64,000 bases of DNA from Bacteroidales bacterium (GTDB taxonomy: Bacteria; Bacteroidota; Bacteroidia; Bacteroidales; UBA932). The stretch is taken from NCBI GenBank assembly GCA_024695285.1, contig JAILIM010000024.1, positions 1-64,000 of the forward strand, read 5' to 3'. A program made the position numbers and the translations under genes. Positions 15,586-24,100 of this stretch are shown piece by piece (the first letter of the stretch is position 1; each line of letters opens with the position of its first letter). The notes below the pieces were generated by a model. That model did no database searches, had not been told where the DNA came from, and saw only the letters and a list, made by a program, of their open reading frames with translations.

Positions 15586-17156
15586 GTAAACGAGTCATTT
15601 TGTACTGTCGCGTGTCCAGCGATGAGCAGAAGAAAGAGGGGCTGAGTCTTGAACATCAAGATAGGGCCTTACGCAATTACTGCGAGAACCACGGTTACGA
15701 AATCATCAACGAACGCTTCTGGGACGATTATTCAGCTAAGGACTATGACTTACAGAGACCAGAGATTAAACGTATCTACGAATACTGTAAGCACAACACT
15801 GGAAAAGTTGACTTGGTCCTTTTTCTTAGGTGGGACAGGTTCTCACGCAATGTTGAATTTGCTTGCACGTATAAGCGCTTGTTTGTTGATGAGCTTGGCG
15901 TAGAAATTAATTCTATCGAAGAGCCAATCGACTTTTCTGCTACGGACTGGCCACTATGGTTATCACTTCGATGTAGCATAGCCCACACTGAGGATAACAA
16001 GATTGCCCGAAGAACTTCCGAAGGTATTCACGAACACCTTTTACGAGGAGAGTGGTGCGGGAAAGCTCCAAGAGGCTACAAGAACATCAAGGCTAATGAG
16101 GACCTAGGAACAGACCATTACGTAGCCATTAACCCTGAGACCGCTCCCACGATTAAGGAAATTTTCTCCCAAGTGGCAGAAGGTATAGAAGCGCCTATAT
16201 CCATCAAGCGAAGGTTGCTTCCACAAGCATCCAAATCAAGCTTTTACAATATGCTGAGAAGGAAGTTTTACATTGGTATTATACAGGTCCCAGCAAAAAA
16301 TGGTTTCCCCGCCTGTGAGGTTCGAGGGATACACGAGCCCTTGATTGACCCTGAAACTTTCGAACAAGTTCAAGAAGTGATTGATGGCAAGCGAAAGAAG
16401 AAACCAAAGATGCATAAACCTAACAACCCAAACTTATACCTAAGGAAGTACTTAGTATGTCCGATTTGCGGTCATAGAATTACAGGCGCTACTAGTAAAG
16501 GACACGGAGGTCAGTATGACTACTACTGCTGCAACCACGACCACAAACACCTCAACATTCGAGCAGAGCGGGCCAACAAGATATTTGTACAATATATCTC
16601 AGAGTTAACCCCCAACAAAGCCGTAGTAGCCCTCTACAAAGAAATACTGGCCGATGCTCGTGGAACCCTTAAACACGACAGAAAAGACAGAATAGGCAAG
16701 TTAGAAGAGGAAATTCAAACGTTAACGGGAAGGGTCAATCGAGTGAATGACCTATACTTTGACGGTGAACTGTCAAAGGCGGACAGGGACGAACAGGTAC
16801 AAAGATACAAAGACAGTATCCATAACATTGAGACCAGAATCAAAGCCCTGCAAGCCAGCGAAGAACTGAACATAAAAGAGAAGGTCGATTACTGCGTAAA
16901 CATCGTGGAGAACCTTGACCATTACTTTACCAATGCAAGCGCAGAAACAAAGATTCGGCTCCTAGGTTCGATTTTTAACGAGGAAATCGAATTTGACGGC
17001 GAAAAATATCGAACCTCAAACTTTAACTCTATGCTCGGTTATATATACCAAAATGCCAACGAGTTACAAGGACAAACAGAAACGGACTCCCCTGATTTTT
17101 CGGGAAAGTCCGCTCTGGTAGCCCCACGAGGAATCGAACCTCGATTTAAAGTTTAG
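15582..17156 (+). CDS. Large serine recombinase (integrase) whose 3' end lies in tRNA-Arg
   Basis: 524 aa as integrated. The N-terminal catalytic domain has VILYCRVSSDEQKKEGLSLE with nucleophile Ser12, LFLRWDRFSRN and the typical IARRTSEG...GKAPRGYKN join to the recombinase domain (residues about 150-270). A zinc ribbon follows, with CPICGH near 293 and a CC pair near 315, then a long coiled coil around 365-425. All are standard for large serine recombinases that perform unidirectional integration. The last 12 codons (VAPRGIEPRFKV) are read from the antisense strand of tRNA-Arg, so the stop codon belongs to the target. In the excised circle the frame would continue into 11850-11949 instead. 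A hairpin in its last codons (17083-17112) doubles as a terminator for the tRNA. Confidence 0.9.
   Translation: MSKRVILYCRVSSDEQKKEGLSLEHQDRALRNYCENHGYEIINERFWDDYSAKDYDLQRPEIKRIYEYCKHNTGKVDLVLFLRWDRFSRNVEFACTYKRLFVDELGVEINSIEEPIDFSATDWPLWLSLRCSIAHTEDNKIARRTSEGIHEHLLRGEWCGKAPRGYKNIKANEDLGTDHYVAINPETAPTIKEIFSQVAEGIEAPISIKRRLLPQASKSSFYNMLRRKFYIGIIQVPAKNGFPACEVRGIHEPLIDPETFEQVQEVIDGKRKKKPKMHKPNNPNLYLRKYLVCPICGHRITGATSKGHGGQYDYYCCNHDHKHLNIRAERANKIFVQYISELTPNKAVVALYKEILADARGTLKHDRKDRIGKLEEEIQTLTGRVNRVNDLYFDGELSKADRDEQVQRYKDSIHNIETRIKALQASEELNIKEKVDYCVNIVENLDHYFTNASAETKIRLLGSIFNEEIEFDGEKYRTSNFNSMLGYIYQNANELQGQTETDSPDFSGKSALVAPRGIEPRFKV
17083..17112 (-). terminator. Element-borne terminator for tRNA-Arg
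   Basis: CGGACT (17083-17088) pairs with AGTCCG (17107-17112), with CCC/GGG continuing inside. On the minus strand it lies just after the tRNA CCA end and is followed by TTTCTGTTTG. It would replace the original tRNA terminator left behind at 11794-11838. Confidence 0.5.
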
Positions 17157-17190
17157 GAAACTTCCGTTCTATCCGTTGAACTATGAGGCC
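17116..17190 (-). tRNA. tRNA-Arg (anticodon CCT)
   Basis: The minus strand folds as a complete tRNA: acceptor GGCCTCA with TGGGGCT (wobbles at 1-72 and 5-68), D stem GTTC/GAAC, anticodon stem GAAGT/ACTTT with loop TTCCTAA giving anticodon CCT, T arm CGAGG-TTCGATT-CCTCG, discriminator A. The CCA at 17116-17118 is encoded, but its last two bases come from the inserted element. The reconstructed uninserted gene would end A-CAA. The gene remains intact after integration and overlaps the recombinase 3' end on the other strand. Confidence 0.93.
17118..17125. other. Right attachment core (attR) inside the tRNA acceptor arm
   Basis: GTAGCCCC, the complement of the tRNA 3' end GGGGCTA plus the first base after it. 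Identical to 11842-11849. The recombinase codons GTA GCC CC span it. Confidence 0.55.
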
Positions 17191-17205
17191 GCGTAGAGGC
17201 AGGGA

Positions 17206-17388
17206 TTACTCTGCGCTCTTGACGACGATCTGACGACCTCTGTAGTAGCCGCACTCAGGGCAGACGCGGTGATACATCACGGTTGCGCCACAGTTGGGGC
17301 AGGTTGCCAGGGTGGGTACCGGAGCGAAGTCGTGGGTACGCCTCTTGTCTCTTCTCTGCTTGGAGAGTTTGTGTTTCGGATGTGCCAT
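17206..17388 (-). CDS. rpmF: 50S ribosomal protein L32
   Basis: 60 aa. MAHPKHKLSKQRRDKRRTH is the characteristic L32 start, followed by a zinc-binding CPNC...CPEC ribbon (TLATCPNCGA, HRVCPECGYYRG). It binds 23S rRNA in the large subunit. It follows the DUF177 gene by 21 bases, the usual pairing. The fabH/plsX genes often found after it in other bacteria are absent here; the tRNA-Arg gene follows instead. Confidence 0.96.
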   Translation of the reverse strand: MAHPKHKLSKQRRDKRRTHDFAPVPTLATCPNCGATVMYHRVCPECGYYRGRQIVVKSAE

Positions 17389-17409
17389 TGTTCTATAATT
17401 TAAATATTA

Positions 17410-17796
17410 CTATTTGCTCAAAAACTTTGTAGTATCCTGATTGCATTCGTTCTCCGGATGCACGCGCTGCAGTGGCAGCGAAGTGCAGGTGTAGTCATAC
17501 ACGTCCTGCGAGAGGTCAAGCTCGTCGCTGTCGGGCGTGTAACTCTCCCCGAAGGAAGTTTCGACATCCAGTACCAGATCCTCAAGGCACCTGTCGCATG
17601 CAACGGTGACGGTGCCGGATATGGTGCAATCCACATCGACCGTTATGCCGTGGCTTACCACTTGCGCCATTACGGTCAGATCGGCATCCAGGATGTCCGT
17701 ATTCCCGAATGTTTCAAAGAACTCAGCCCCCGCATGCCACTCAAAGCGGTTGGTCCCGGGAGCCAGACTTGTCAGTTTAACTACAAAGGGTTGCAA
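17410..17796 (-). CDS. DUF177 (YceD-like) 23S rRNA accumulation protein
   Basis: 128 aa from the TTG at 17796. A longer version from a TTG at 17856 would overlap the end of typA by 38 bases; alignment from memory with Bacteroides homologues favours the shorter start. No ATG is available. DUF177 marks are ACDRCLEDLVLDV in the middle (paired cysteines) and a C-terminal segment ending HPENECNQDTTKFL. The family works with L32 in ribosome assembly and is nearly always encoded just before rpmF, as here. A -7-like TACCTTTG overlaps the TTG itself, so it is probably not a promoter for this gene. Confidence 0.82.
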   Translation of the reverse strand: MQPFVVKLTSLAPGTNRFEWHAGAEFFETFGNTDILDADLTVMAQVVSHGITVDVDCTISGTVTVACDRCLEDLVLDVETSFGESYTPDSDELDLSQDVYDYTCTSLPLQRVHPENECNQDTTKFLSK

Positions 17797-17818
17797 AGGT
17801 AATAATTTTTTTTCAGTT

Positions 17819-19627
17819 TTAACAATCTTCGCTGTCACTATTTCGCTTGCGGGCAAGAGGATCCAGCAAAATTTTGCGAATTCTCATGAAATGGGGCGTC
17901 ACTTCGACGAATTCGTCGTCCTGGATGTACTCCAGAGCCTCTTCCAGGGAGAACTTTATTGCCGGAGGAAGGATGATCTTCTCGTCAGAGCCGGCGGCCC
18001 GGACGTTGGTCAGCTTCTTGGTCTTGCAGATGTTGATGTTGAGGTCACGCTCACGGGTGTGCTCGCCGACAACCTGCCCGCAGTAAATCTCCTCCCCAGG
18101 CTCCACGAAGAAGCGGCCGCGGTCGAGGAGCTTGTTGATGGAGTAGGCAATCGCCTCACCCGTCTCAAGCGACACGAGCGAGCCGTTGTTGCGGCGCTCG
18201 ATCTCGCCCTTGTAGGGCTGGTACTCCTTGAAACGGTGCGCTATGACTGCTTCACCCTGGGTAGCTGTCAGAAGGTTGGAACGCAGTCCCATAAGGCCAC
18301 GGGTAGGAATCTCAAATTCAAGGAGCGTACGGTCACCACGGGGCTCCATACGCACCAGGGCACCCTTGCGGCGGGTGGATATCTCTATTGCCGCTCCGAC
18401 GAACGCTTCCGGCACCTCGATGCTGAGGTCCTCGATAGGTTCACAACGCTGGCCGCCGATGGTCTTGTCCAGGACCTTGGGCTGCCCCACCTGAAGTTCG
18501 AAACCCTCGCGGCGCATGGTCTCTATGAGCACGGAAAGATGCAGCACACCGCGGCCGTAGACCACGAAGGAGTCGGCCGACAGGCCAGGCTTCACGCGCA
18601 GCGCAAGGTTCTTCTCAAGTTCCCTCTCGAGACGCTCCTTGATATGGCGGGACGTCACATACTTGCCATCCTTCCCGAAGAACGGGGAGTTGTTGATGGA
18701 AAAGAGCATGCTCATCGTCGGCTCGTCGATGGAAATCGGCGGCAGGGCCTCGGGATTCTCGAAATCCGCAATGGTATCGCCGATCTCGAAGCCGTCAATA
18801 CCTACCACAGCGCAGATGTCGCCGCAACCCACTTTCTCGACATTGGTCTTTCCCAGACCCTCGAACACCATCAGTTGCTTGATCTTCTGCTTCTGGATCA
18901 CGTCGTAGCGCTTGCAGAGGCTGATCTGGCTGCCGGTACGGAGCTCACCGCGGGTCACGCGGCCCACTGCTATACGGCCCACATACGGCGAATATTCGAG
19001 CGAGGATATGAGCATCTGTGGAGTACCCTCAACCACCGGCGGAGCCGGAATAACCTCGAGGATAGTGTCCAGCAGCGGGGTGATGTTGTCAGTTGGCTTG
19101 CGCCAGTCGAGGGACATCCACCCCTGCTTGGCAGAGCCGTAGACGGTGGTGAAGTCCAGCTGGTCCTCATTCGCGTCGAGGTTGAACATCAGGTCGAAAA
19201 CTTCCTCCTGGACCTCGTCCGGCCGGCAATTGGGCTTGTCCACCTTATTGATGACAACTATGGGCTTCTTGCCCATGGAAATGGCCTTCTGGAGCACGAA
19301 ACGGGTCTGGGGCATGCAGCCCTCGAAAGCATCGACGAGCAGCAGCACGCCGTCCGCCATGTTCAGGACACGTTCCACCTCACCGCCGAAGTCGCTGTGG
19401 CCGGGAGTGTCGATAATGTTGATTTTGACGCCTTTGTAGATCACGGACACGTTCTTGGCCAGGATGGTGATACCCCTTTCGCGTTCGAGATCGTTGTTGT
19501 CGAGTATGAGCTGCCCGAGATTCTCAGGCTGGCGCACGAGATTGGCCTGGTAAATCATTCTGTCCACGAGGGTGGTCTTGCCGTGGTCTACGTGCGCAAT
19601 GATGGCGATATTTCTGATTTCCTGCAT
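17819..19627 (-). CDS. typA: Ribosome-associated translational GTPase BipA/TypA
   Basis: 602 aa, the usual TypA length. The GTPase domain shows AHVDHGKTTLVDRM (G1), RERGITI (switch/G2), DTPGHSDFGGEV (G3) and VVINKVDKPNCRPDEV (G4). EF-G-like domains follow with TRGLMGLRSNLLTATQGEAV in domain V, then the TypA-specific C-terminal domain with RKILLDPLARKR. It acts in 50S assembly, especially under stress or cold. Its start codon lies only 11 bases from a strong hairpin that terminates the upstream ompA-type gene, so its own promoter must overlap that hairpin or it depends on read-through. Confidence 0.96.
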   Translation of the reverse strand: MQEIRNIAIIAHVDHGKTTLVDRMIYQANLVRQPENLGQLILDNNDLERERGITILAKNVSVIYKGVKINIIDTPGHSDFGGEVERVLNMADGVLLLVDAFEGCMPQTRFVLQKAISMGKKPIVVINKVDKPNCRPDEVQEEVFDLMFNLDANEDQLDFTTVYGSAKQGWMSLDWRKPTDNITPLLDTILEVIPAPPVVEGTPQMLISSLEYSPYVGRIAVGRVTRGELRTGSQISLCKRYDVIQKQKIKQLMVFEGLGKTNVEKVGCGDICAVVGIDGFEIGDTIADFENPEALPPISIDEPTMSMLFSINNSPFFGKDGKYVTSRHIKERLERELEKNLALRVKPGLSADSFVVYGRGVLHLSVLIETMRREGFELQVGQPKVLDKTIGGQRCEPIEDLSIEVPEAFVGAAIEISTRRKGALVRMEPRGDRTLLEFEIPTRGLMGLRSNLLTATQGEAVIAHRFKEYQPYKGEIERRNNGSLVSLETGEAIAYSINKLLDRGRFFVEPGEEIYCGQVVGEHTRERDLNINICKTKKLTNVRAAGSDEKIILPPAIKFSLEEALEYIQDDEFVEVTPHFMRIRKILLDPLARKRNSDSEDC

Positions 19628-19638
19628 CTTTTCGGAAG

Positions 19639-19672
19639 AAAAAAGGTTGGTCTCTACGGGCCAACCTTTTTT
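19639..19672. terminator. Strong terminator between the OmpA-type gene and typA
   Basis: AAAAAAGGTTGG (19639-19650) pairs perfectly with CCAACCTTTTTT (19661-19672), 10-nt loop, with A/T runs on both sides. On the minus strand it ends the OmpA-type transcript. Confidence 0.85.
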
Positions 19673-19692
19673 ATAGACTTGACTTCAAGGAA

Positions 19693-21054
19693 TTACTTGC
19701 AGAGAAGCACGGTGGCGCGGTTCTTCTCAGGAACCTTGGAGATGCGCTCGGTGTCGCCGTACCAGTAGCAAGTGATGCGGGAAGGATCGATACCTGCAGC
19801 GGTCAGGGCCTCGGCGACGATATGGGAACGATTCTCGGAGAGAACCCAGTTGCCGTCGGTGGTACCGGTCTCACGGTCTGCAAAGCCACAGAGGATAGCC
19901 TTTGCCTCAGGATCCTTCTTGAGTTTCTTGAGCAGGTTGTTGATCTTGTAGCGCTCCTGGTTGCGGATGTCGTACTTGCCGATGACATAGTAGACAACGT
20001 TGTTGGACTTCTTTGCAGCCTCGATGGCGTCAGCAAGAGCCTGGGCCTTTGCATTCTCGTAAGCAGCCTTCTCGGCAGCTTCCTTCTCGGCAGCTTCCTT
20101 GGCAGCAGCTTCGTCAGCAGCCTTCTTGTTGGTCCTGGCGGCGTCGACAGCGTCGTTGAGAGCCTTGGTGCCGGCCTTGATGGCGTCGATGTCCTTGTCT
20201 TCGATAGCCTTCTTCAGGGCGTTGATAGCGTCGTTGATAGCGGCGACATCCTCAGGGAGGAAGTCGTTCTCGGCAAGAGCCTTCTGAGCCCTCTCGATGG
20301 CTTCCTTGGCTGCAGCGATAGCGTCTGCAAGCTCCTTGTCGGCGCGTGCCTGTGCAGCGGCGGCCTGTGCGGCAGCGGCGGCAGCAGCGGCAGCAGCGGC
20401 CTCAGCGACCTTCTTCTTGCCAGCGGCCTGGCCGAAGTCGAACTTCAGACCGGCGAGGAGGGAGTGCTGCCAGTCACAGTCGAGCTTCACACCAGCGTTG
20501 TCCTTAGAATTGAACTTATCGCTCTGGGCATTGGCAACATATTCAATCTCGATGGCGAGAAGGTCGGAAAGACGGATGTCGATACCGGCACCAGCACGGG
20601 CCACGGTGTTGAACTTGAAACCGTTCCAATAGTGATTGGTAGCGGGAAGCTTAGCAGCATCAGCACCATTGTTGAAGTAGCCGACACCACCCACGCCGAT
20701 GAAGCCGTAGGGATTGAAGAGGCGGCTCTTGTAGCCGAACATATTGCAAATGTCAAACTTTGCATCGATGGCGAGCTGGGCGAAGTTGAACTTATAGCCC
20801 TCATTGAGGGTAGCATACCAGCCCTTGCCCTGCCAGCCGGAGATGTCGGCGCGGAGGCCGAACACGGGGCTGATCTGATAACCAAGATCAAGAGCGGCAG
20901 CGGGAGAAATCAGTTTCCCGAAGCTGGTCTCGCCGACGGTGTGGGATGCACCACCCTTAATGCCTAACTGGAAACCAGGATAGAACACATCCTGGGCAAA
21001 CGCACTCGTTGCAAGAACAAGCACGGAAGTAAGGAGCAAAAATAATTTTTTCAT
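19693..21054 (-). CDS. OmpA-family outer-membrane protein with N-terminal barrel and Ala-rich linker
   Basis: 453 aa from ATG 21054 (MKKLFLLLTSVLVLATSAFAQ, signal peptide); a start 10 codons earlier is less likely. Residues about 21-210 form a beta-barrel domain (LGYQISPVFGLRADISGW, GLKFDFGQAAG). Residues about 215-335 are an Ala/Glu/Lys-rich linker with tandem AAEKEAAEKAA-type repeats predicted to be coiled coil. The C-terminal 100 residues are an OmpA-like peptidoglycan-binding domain (ILCGFADRETGTTDGNWVLS, then NRSHIVAEALTAAGIDPSRI). It should tether outer membrane to peptidoglycan across an unusually long helical spacer. It is terminated just before typA and preceded by a long terminator of the upstream gene. 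Confidence 0.86.
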   Translation of the reverse strand: MKKLFLLLTSVLVLATSAFAQDVFYPGFQLGIKGGASHTVGETSFGKLISPAAALDLGYQISPVFGLRADISGWQGKGWYATLNEGYKFNFAQLAIDAKFDICNMFGYKSRLFNPYGFIGVGGVGYFNNGADAAKLPATNHYWNGFKFNTVARAGAGIDIRLSDLLAIEIEYVANAQSDKFNSKDNAGVKLDCDWQHSLLAGLKFDFGQAAGKKKVAEAAAAAAAAAAAQAAAAQARADKELADAIAAAKEAIERAQKALAENDFLPEDVAAINDAINALKKAIEDKDIDAIKAGTKALNDAVDAARTNKKAADEAAAKEAAEKEAAEKAAYENAKAQALADAIEAAKKSNNVVYYVIGKYDIRNQERYKINNLLKKLKKDPEAKAILCGFADRETGTTDGNWVLSENRSHIVAEALTAAGIDPSRITCYWYGDTERISKVPEKNRATVLLCK

Positions 21055-21126
21055 ACTTATAAAATGATAAATTTTATATTCCACAGGAATTATCGTGCAA
21101 TATTACGCAAATTTCTGCAAAAAAAC

Positions 21127-21167
21127 AATAAATGCCGGATGCAAAAGCTATCTGCATCCGGCATTTA
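21127..21167 (-). terminator. 16-bp perfect hairpin terminator after the FISUMP lipoprotein gene
   Basis: ATAAATGCCGGATGCA (21127-21142) is exactly complementary to 21152-21167, loop 9 nt. On the minus strand it is followed by TTGTTTTTTT. Confidence 0.9.
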
Positions 21168-21184
21168 TATTCAAGACCGCAGAA

Positions 21185-24100
21185 CTATTCCTTAACGCAG
21201 CGCACCGAAGCGGCGAAGGACTTGTTCCAGGTGGTGTTAAGGACGATGGATCCGACACCGCTGGGGCCGTAGTTCAGGAACATTGCGTTGCCGTTGCTGC
21301 GGGTCGTCCTGGTTGATGAATTGGTCCAGAGGCGGGAATACTGGCTCTGGCCGCCGATAGTACCGCCGGTGCGGGTGCGATAGGCAGCGAAAGGATACCA
21401 TATGGTCGCACTGCCAAACTCGCCGGTGAGGTCCATACCCCTGTTCACGGTGTCGTAGGTATGCTCTACGGAGACTCCGACCTTCTTGCTTTCCTCGCCC
21501 TGCTTAGGCATGAAAGCCCTGGCGAAATCGCCGTTTTCACCACCGTTGGGGACCCTCCAGCCTGCCGGGCAGGGGTCATAGATGGTCTTGCTGCCGCCCT
21601 CACCCCAAAGAGTGTGGTCCACGGCATTAAGCCAGTCATAGTTCTTGGTCTCGTCGCCGGAAATATAGGTAGTAGGATTCTTCACGGAATAATCGATTGT
21701 ACCGACATTGGCGTTGCTGACCACGCTGGTCTGAGCCGTGCCGCTGATAACGGCCTGTTCGCTGGAAGTGATGCTCTGAGGACCCACGAAAGGATCCTTG
21801 CGGCCCCACTGATACAGGAGACCGAGGGAGTGGACATCACCCTTGGTCACGCTGGTTGCGCCAAGGTTACGGTCCATGAACACCGGGCCGTCCACCCTTA
21901 CCCTTTCCTTGACCTTGGGATTGCCGTTTGCATCATACACAGGTACAGGGTTGCCATTGCTGTCAACGACAGGCTTGCCGGAATTATCCAACTGATATTC
22001 AATCACCTCGGTGACATAATTATAGACCTGCTGGGTGGCGGCGGGGTCGTAGCCGGCGCAGGACCAGATATGCCAGCTCCAGAGAATCTCGCCGGTGGAA
22101 CCAAGGATAGCAATGACAGCATTGCCGTTCTGCATCGGACTCGGCACATCGAAAGCAACGGTGTTGCTGTCGTGGTCGAGAACCACATTGTCCACTACGG
22201 GGAGATAAGGGGAATTGGCGTCGCCATAGGTCATCCACATGACCCTGGCAAATATGGGCTGCATCGGAGTCTGGGTGCCGGAACCGTTACCCTTTATGGT
22301 CGCATCGAACCTGTACTGGCCCGGCTTGTCCACGATAAAGCAGTTTGCGGGAGCCAGCAGATTCTCCTGGTCCATCTCGACTTCAACTGCGCAGGACGCA
22401 GTCAGGTTGGGATTCGCGACGCAGGCGACTGTGATTGTGCAGGTGCCGGGACCCACACCGGTTACAAGGCCGGTATCGCTGACAGTAGCCACAGCAGCAT
22501 CGCTGGAACGCCAGGTCACGTCGGTATTGGTAGCATACGAAGGCTCCACTGTCGCGGTGAGCTGTTCGGAACCGTATCTCTTCAGTTTGATGGACTGCTT
22601 GTCCAGGGAAATGGACTGCACGTCGACAGGCTTGGGAGTGAAGTCAAGCTGGCACCTGACATTCAGGCCGCTGGCGCGCTTGGATTTCACGGCTGTCTGC
22701 ACGGAGTTTTCCGTTCCAAGCATCGAGAAATAATATGCCAGGTTGCCGCTGTATCCGAAAGTGTTCGCGTTTGCGCTGGTCGGCTCATTGCAGCTCCACC
22801 AGAATCCGTACCACTGGATCCAGCTGACGGTGGAAACCGTTGAAGAGGCTTCGCGATAGCCGGTGGCAGGATACCATATCGAAGGACCCTGCCCCATCGA
22901 ATAGCCATTGTTGGCGCCCGCAAAATCGGTACCAAGAAGCGTGCGGTCGAAATCTTTGGTCAGGCCGGTCTTGTTCTTCAGCGCCTTGTACCAGAAGTCC
23001 GCATCAGGCACCCTCCATCCCGGAGGGCAAGGATCGTACATGCCCTTGGAGCCGTTCCACAAATTGTCGTCCTGCTGGGGCAGCCAGTCTCCGCTGCTAT
23101 CCGTGGCATAAATGAAGGTCATAGGATGAGCTATGGAGAAGGCGACAGTGGTGTTGTCCGTCATGGGTGTCATAGTATGTTTCTCCGTCACGGAAGGATC
23201 GGATATGGCCATGGTCGAAGCGCCGAGGAACGGATCCTTGCGGCCCCACTGGTAGAGGAAGCCGCGGGCTCCGGGATCTCCGATGGTGGCATTTGCGGCG
23301 CCAAGGTTGCGGTCCATAAGCGAACCGGCATCATTGTAGTACTTCTGGGAAGCGGTCATGATGTCGTAGCCCTTCCACACCCAAATATGCCAGGTCCAGA
23401 GGATTGTGCCGGCCTGGTCCCTTATGGCGATGATGGCGCTGCCGTCATGGAGAGTAGTCAGATAGACATAGTCATCGCCGTAGCTGACGTCAGACACGAC
23501 ACTGCCGGGCTCGAAACTGGTGCTGGTGCCGAAGGTTTCCCAAAGCACGCCGACGGAGAACGGTTCGTCCAGGCTCACGGGAGTCGTCGAATTGCCCCTG
23601 TTGACTACAGGGAACTTATACTCGCCATAATCGGGAGCTATATAGCAGTTGGCAGTAATCTGCTCGCCGAGCAGGGTACTGAGATCCACGGGCTCTGGAG
23701 CGAAGTGCTCGTCGAGTATGCCCATATCCAGAATCCTGTTCTTCGCAAGCGTGAAATCCTTTTTGGACACGGCGCTCGCGATACGCGAACCGTTCCTGTT
23801 GAAGCAGCGGACTTCAATACCGCCCCTATAGGTGCCGGGAAGCAGGGAGACATAGAAATAGCCGTCCTTGTCCTGGGTGCTGACGCGGATCGAATAGAAC
23901 TGGTTGTCGCCGGTCATTGAGACGGTCGGGAGACCGGTCGTGGAATCGAACATGACCTGGACATCTCCGCCGAGAGGAGCATTGGACCTGCTGTACACGC
24001 GTACGAAAGCGACCTCCCTCTCCTGCACCTTGAAACGGAGCATGCTGGTGATGTTGGAGAATATAAGCTCGGGGTTATCAAGATTGGTGGAATGGGCCAC

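Larger units (their letters stand above)
11842..17125. mobile_element. 5.3-kb integrative element inserted in tRNA-Arg(CCT)
   Basis: The element is bounded by an 8-bp direct repeat, GTAGCCCC, at 11842-11849 and 17118-17125. The right copy is the 3' acceptor strand and discriminator base of tRNA-Arg. Content from left to right: NUMOD3-like protein, replication-initiator-like protein, lipoprotein cargo, small unknown protein, small serine recombinase, 51-aa protein and large serine recombinase. It is AT-richer than both flanks. It has no mobilisation relaxase, conjugation genes or phage structural genes. The left boundary is inferred. It is supported by the direct repeat, by the tRNA terminator 3 bases outside it, and by an open frame joining recombinase to the left end in the circular form. 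The class (integrative plasmid-like or phage satellite) is unresolved. Confidence 0.72.

Noticed and set aside
17794..17801. TACCTTTG -7 box before rpmF/DUF177 on the minus strand
   Set aside because: It overlaps the only plausible start codon of the DUF177 gene, so a transcript from it would lack the gene's start.
17606..19768. 720-codon plus-strand frame
   Set aside because: Entirely antisense to typA and DUF177, whose motifs are unambiguous; shadow frame produced by codon bias.
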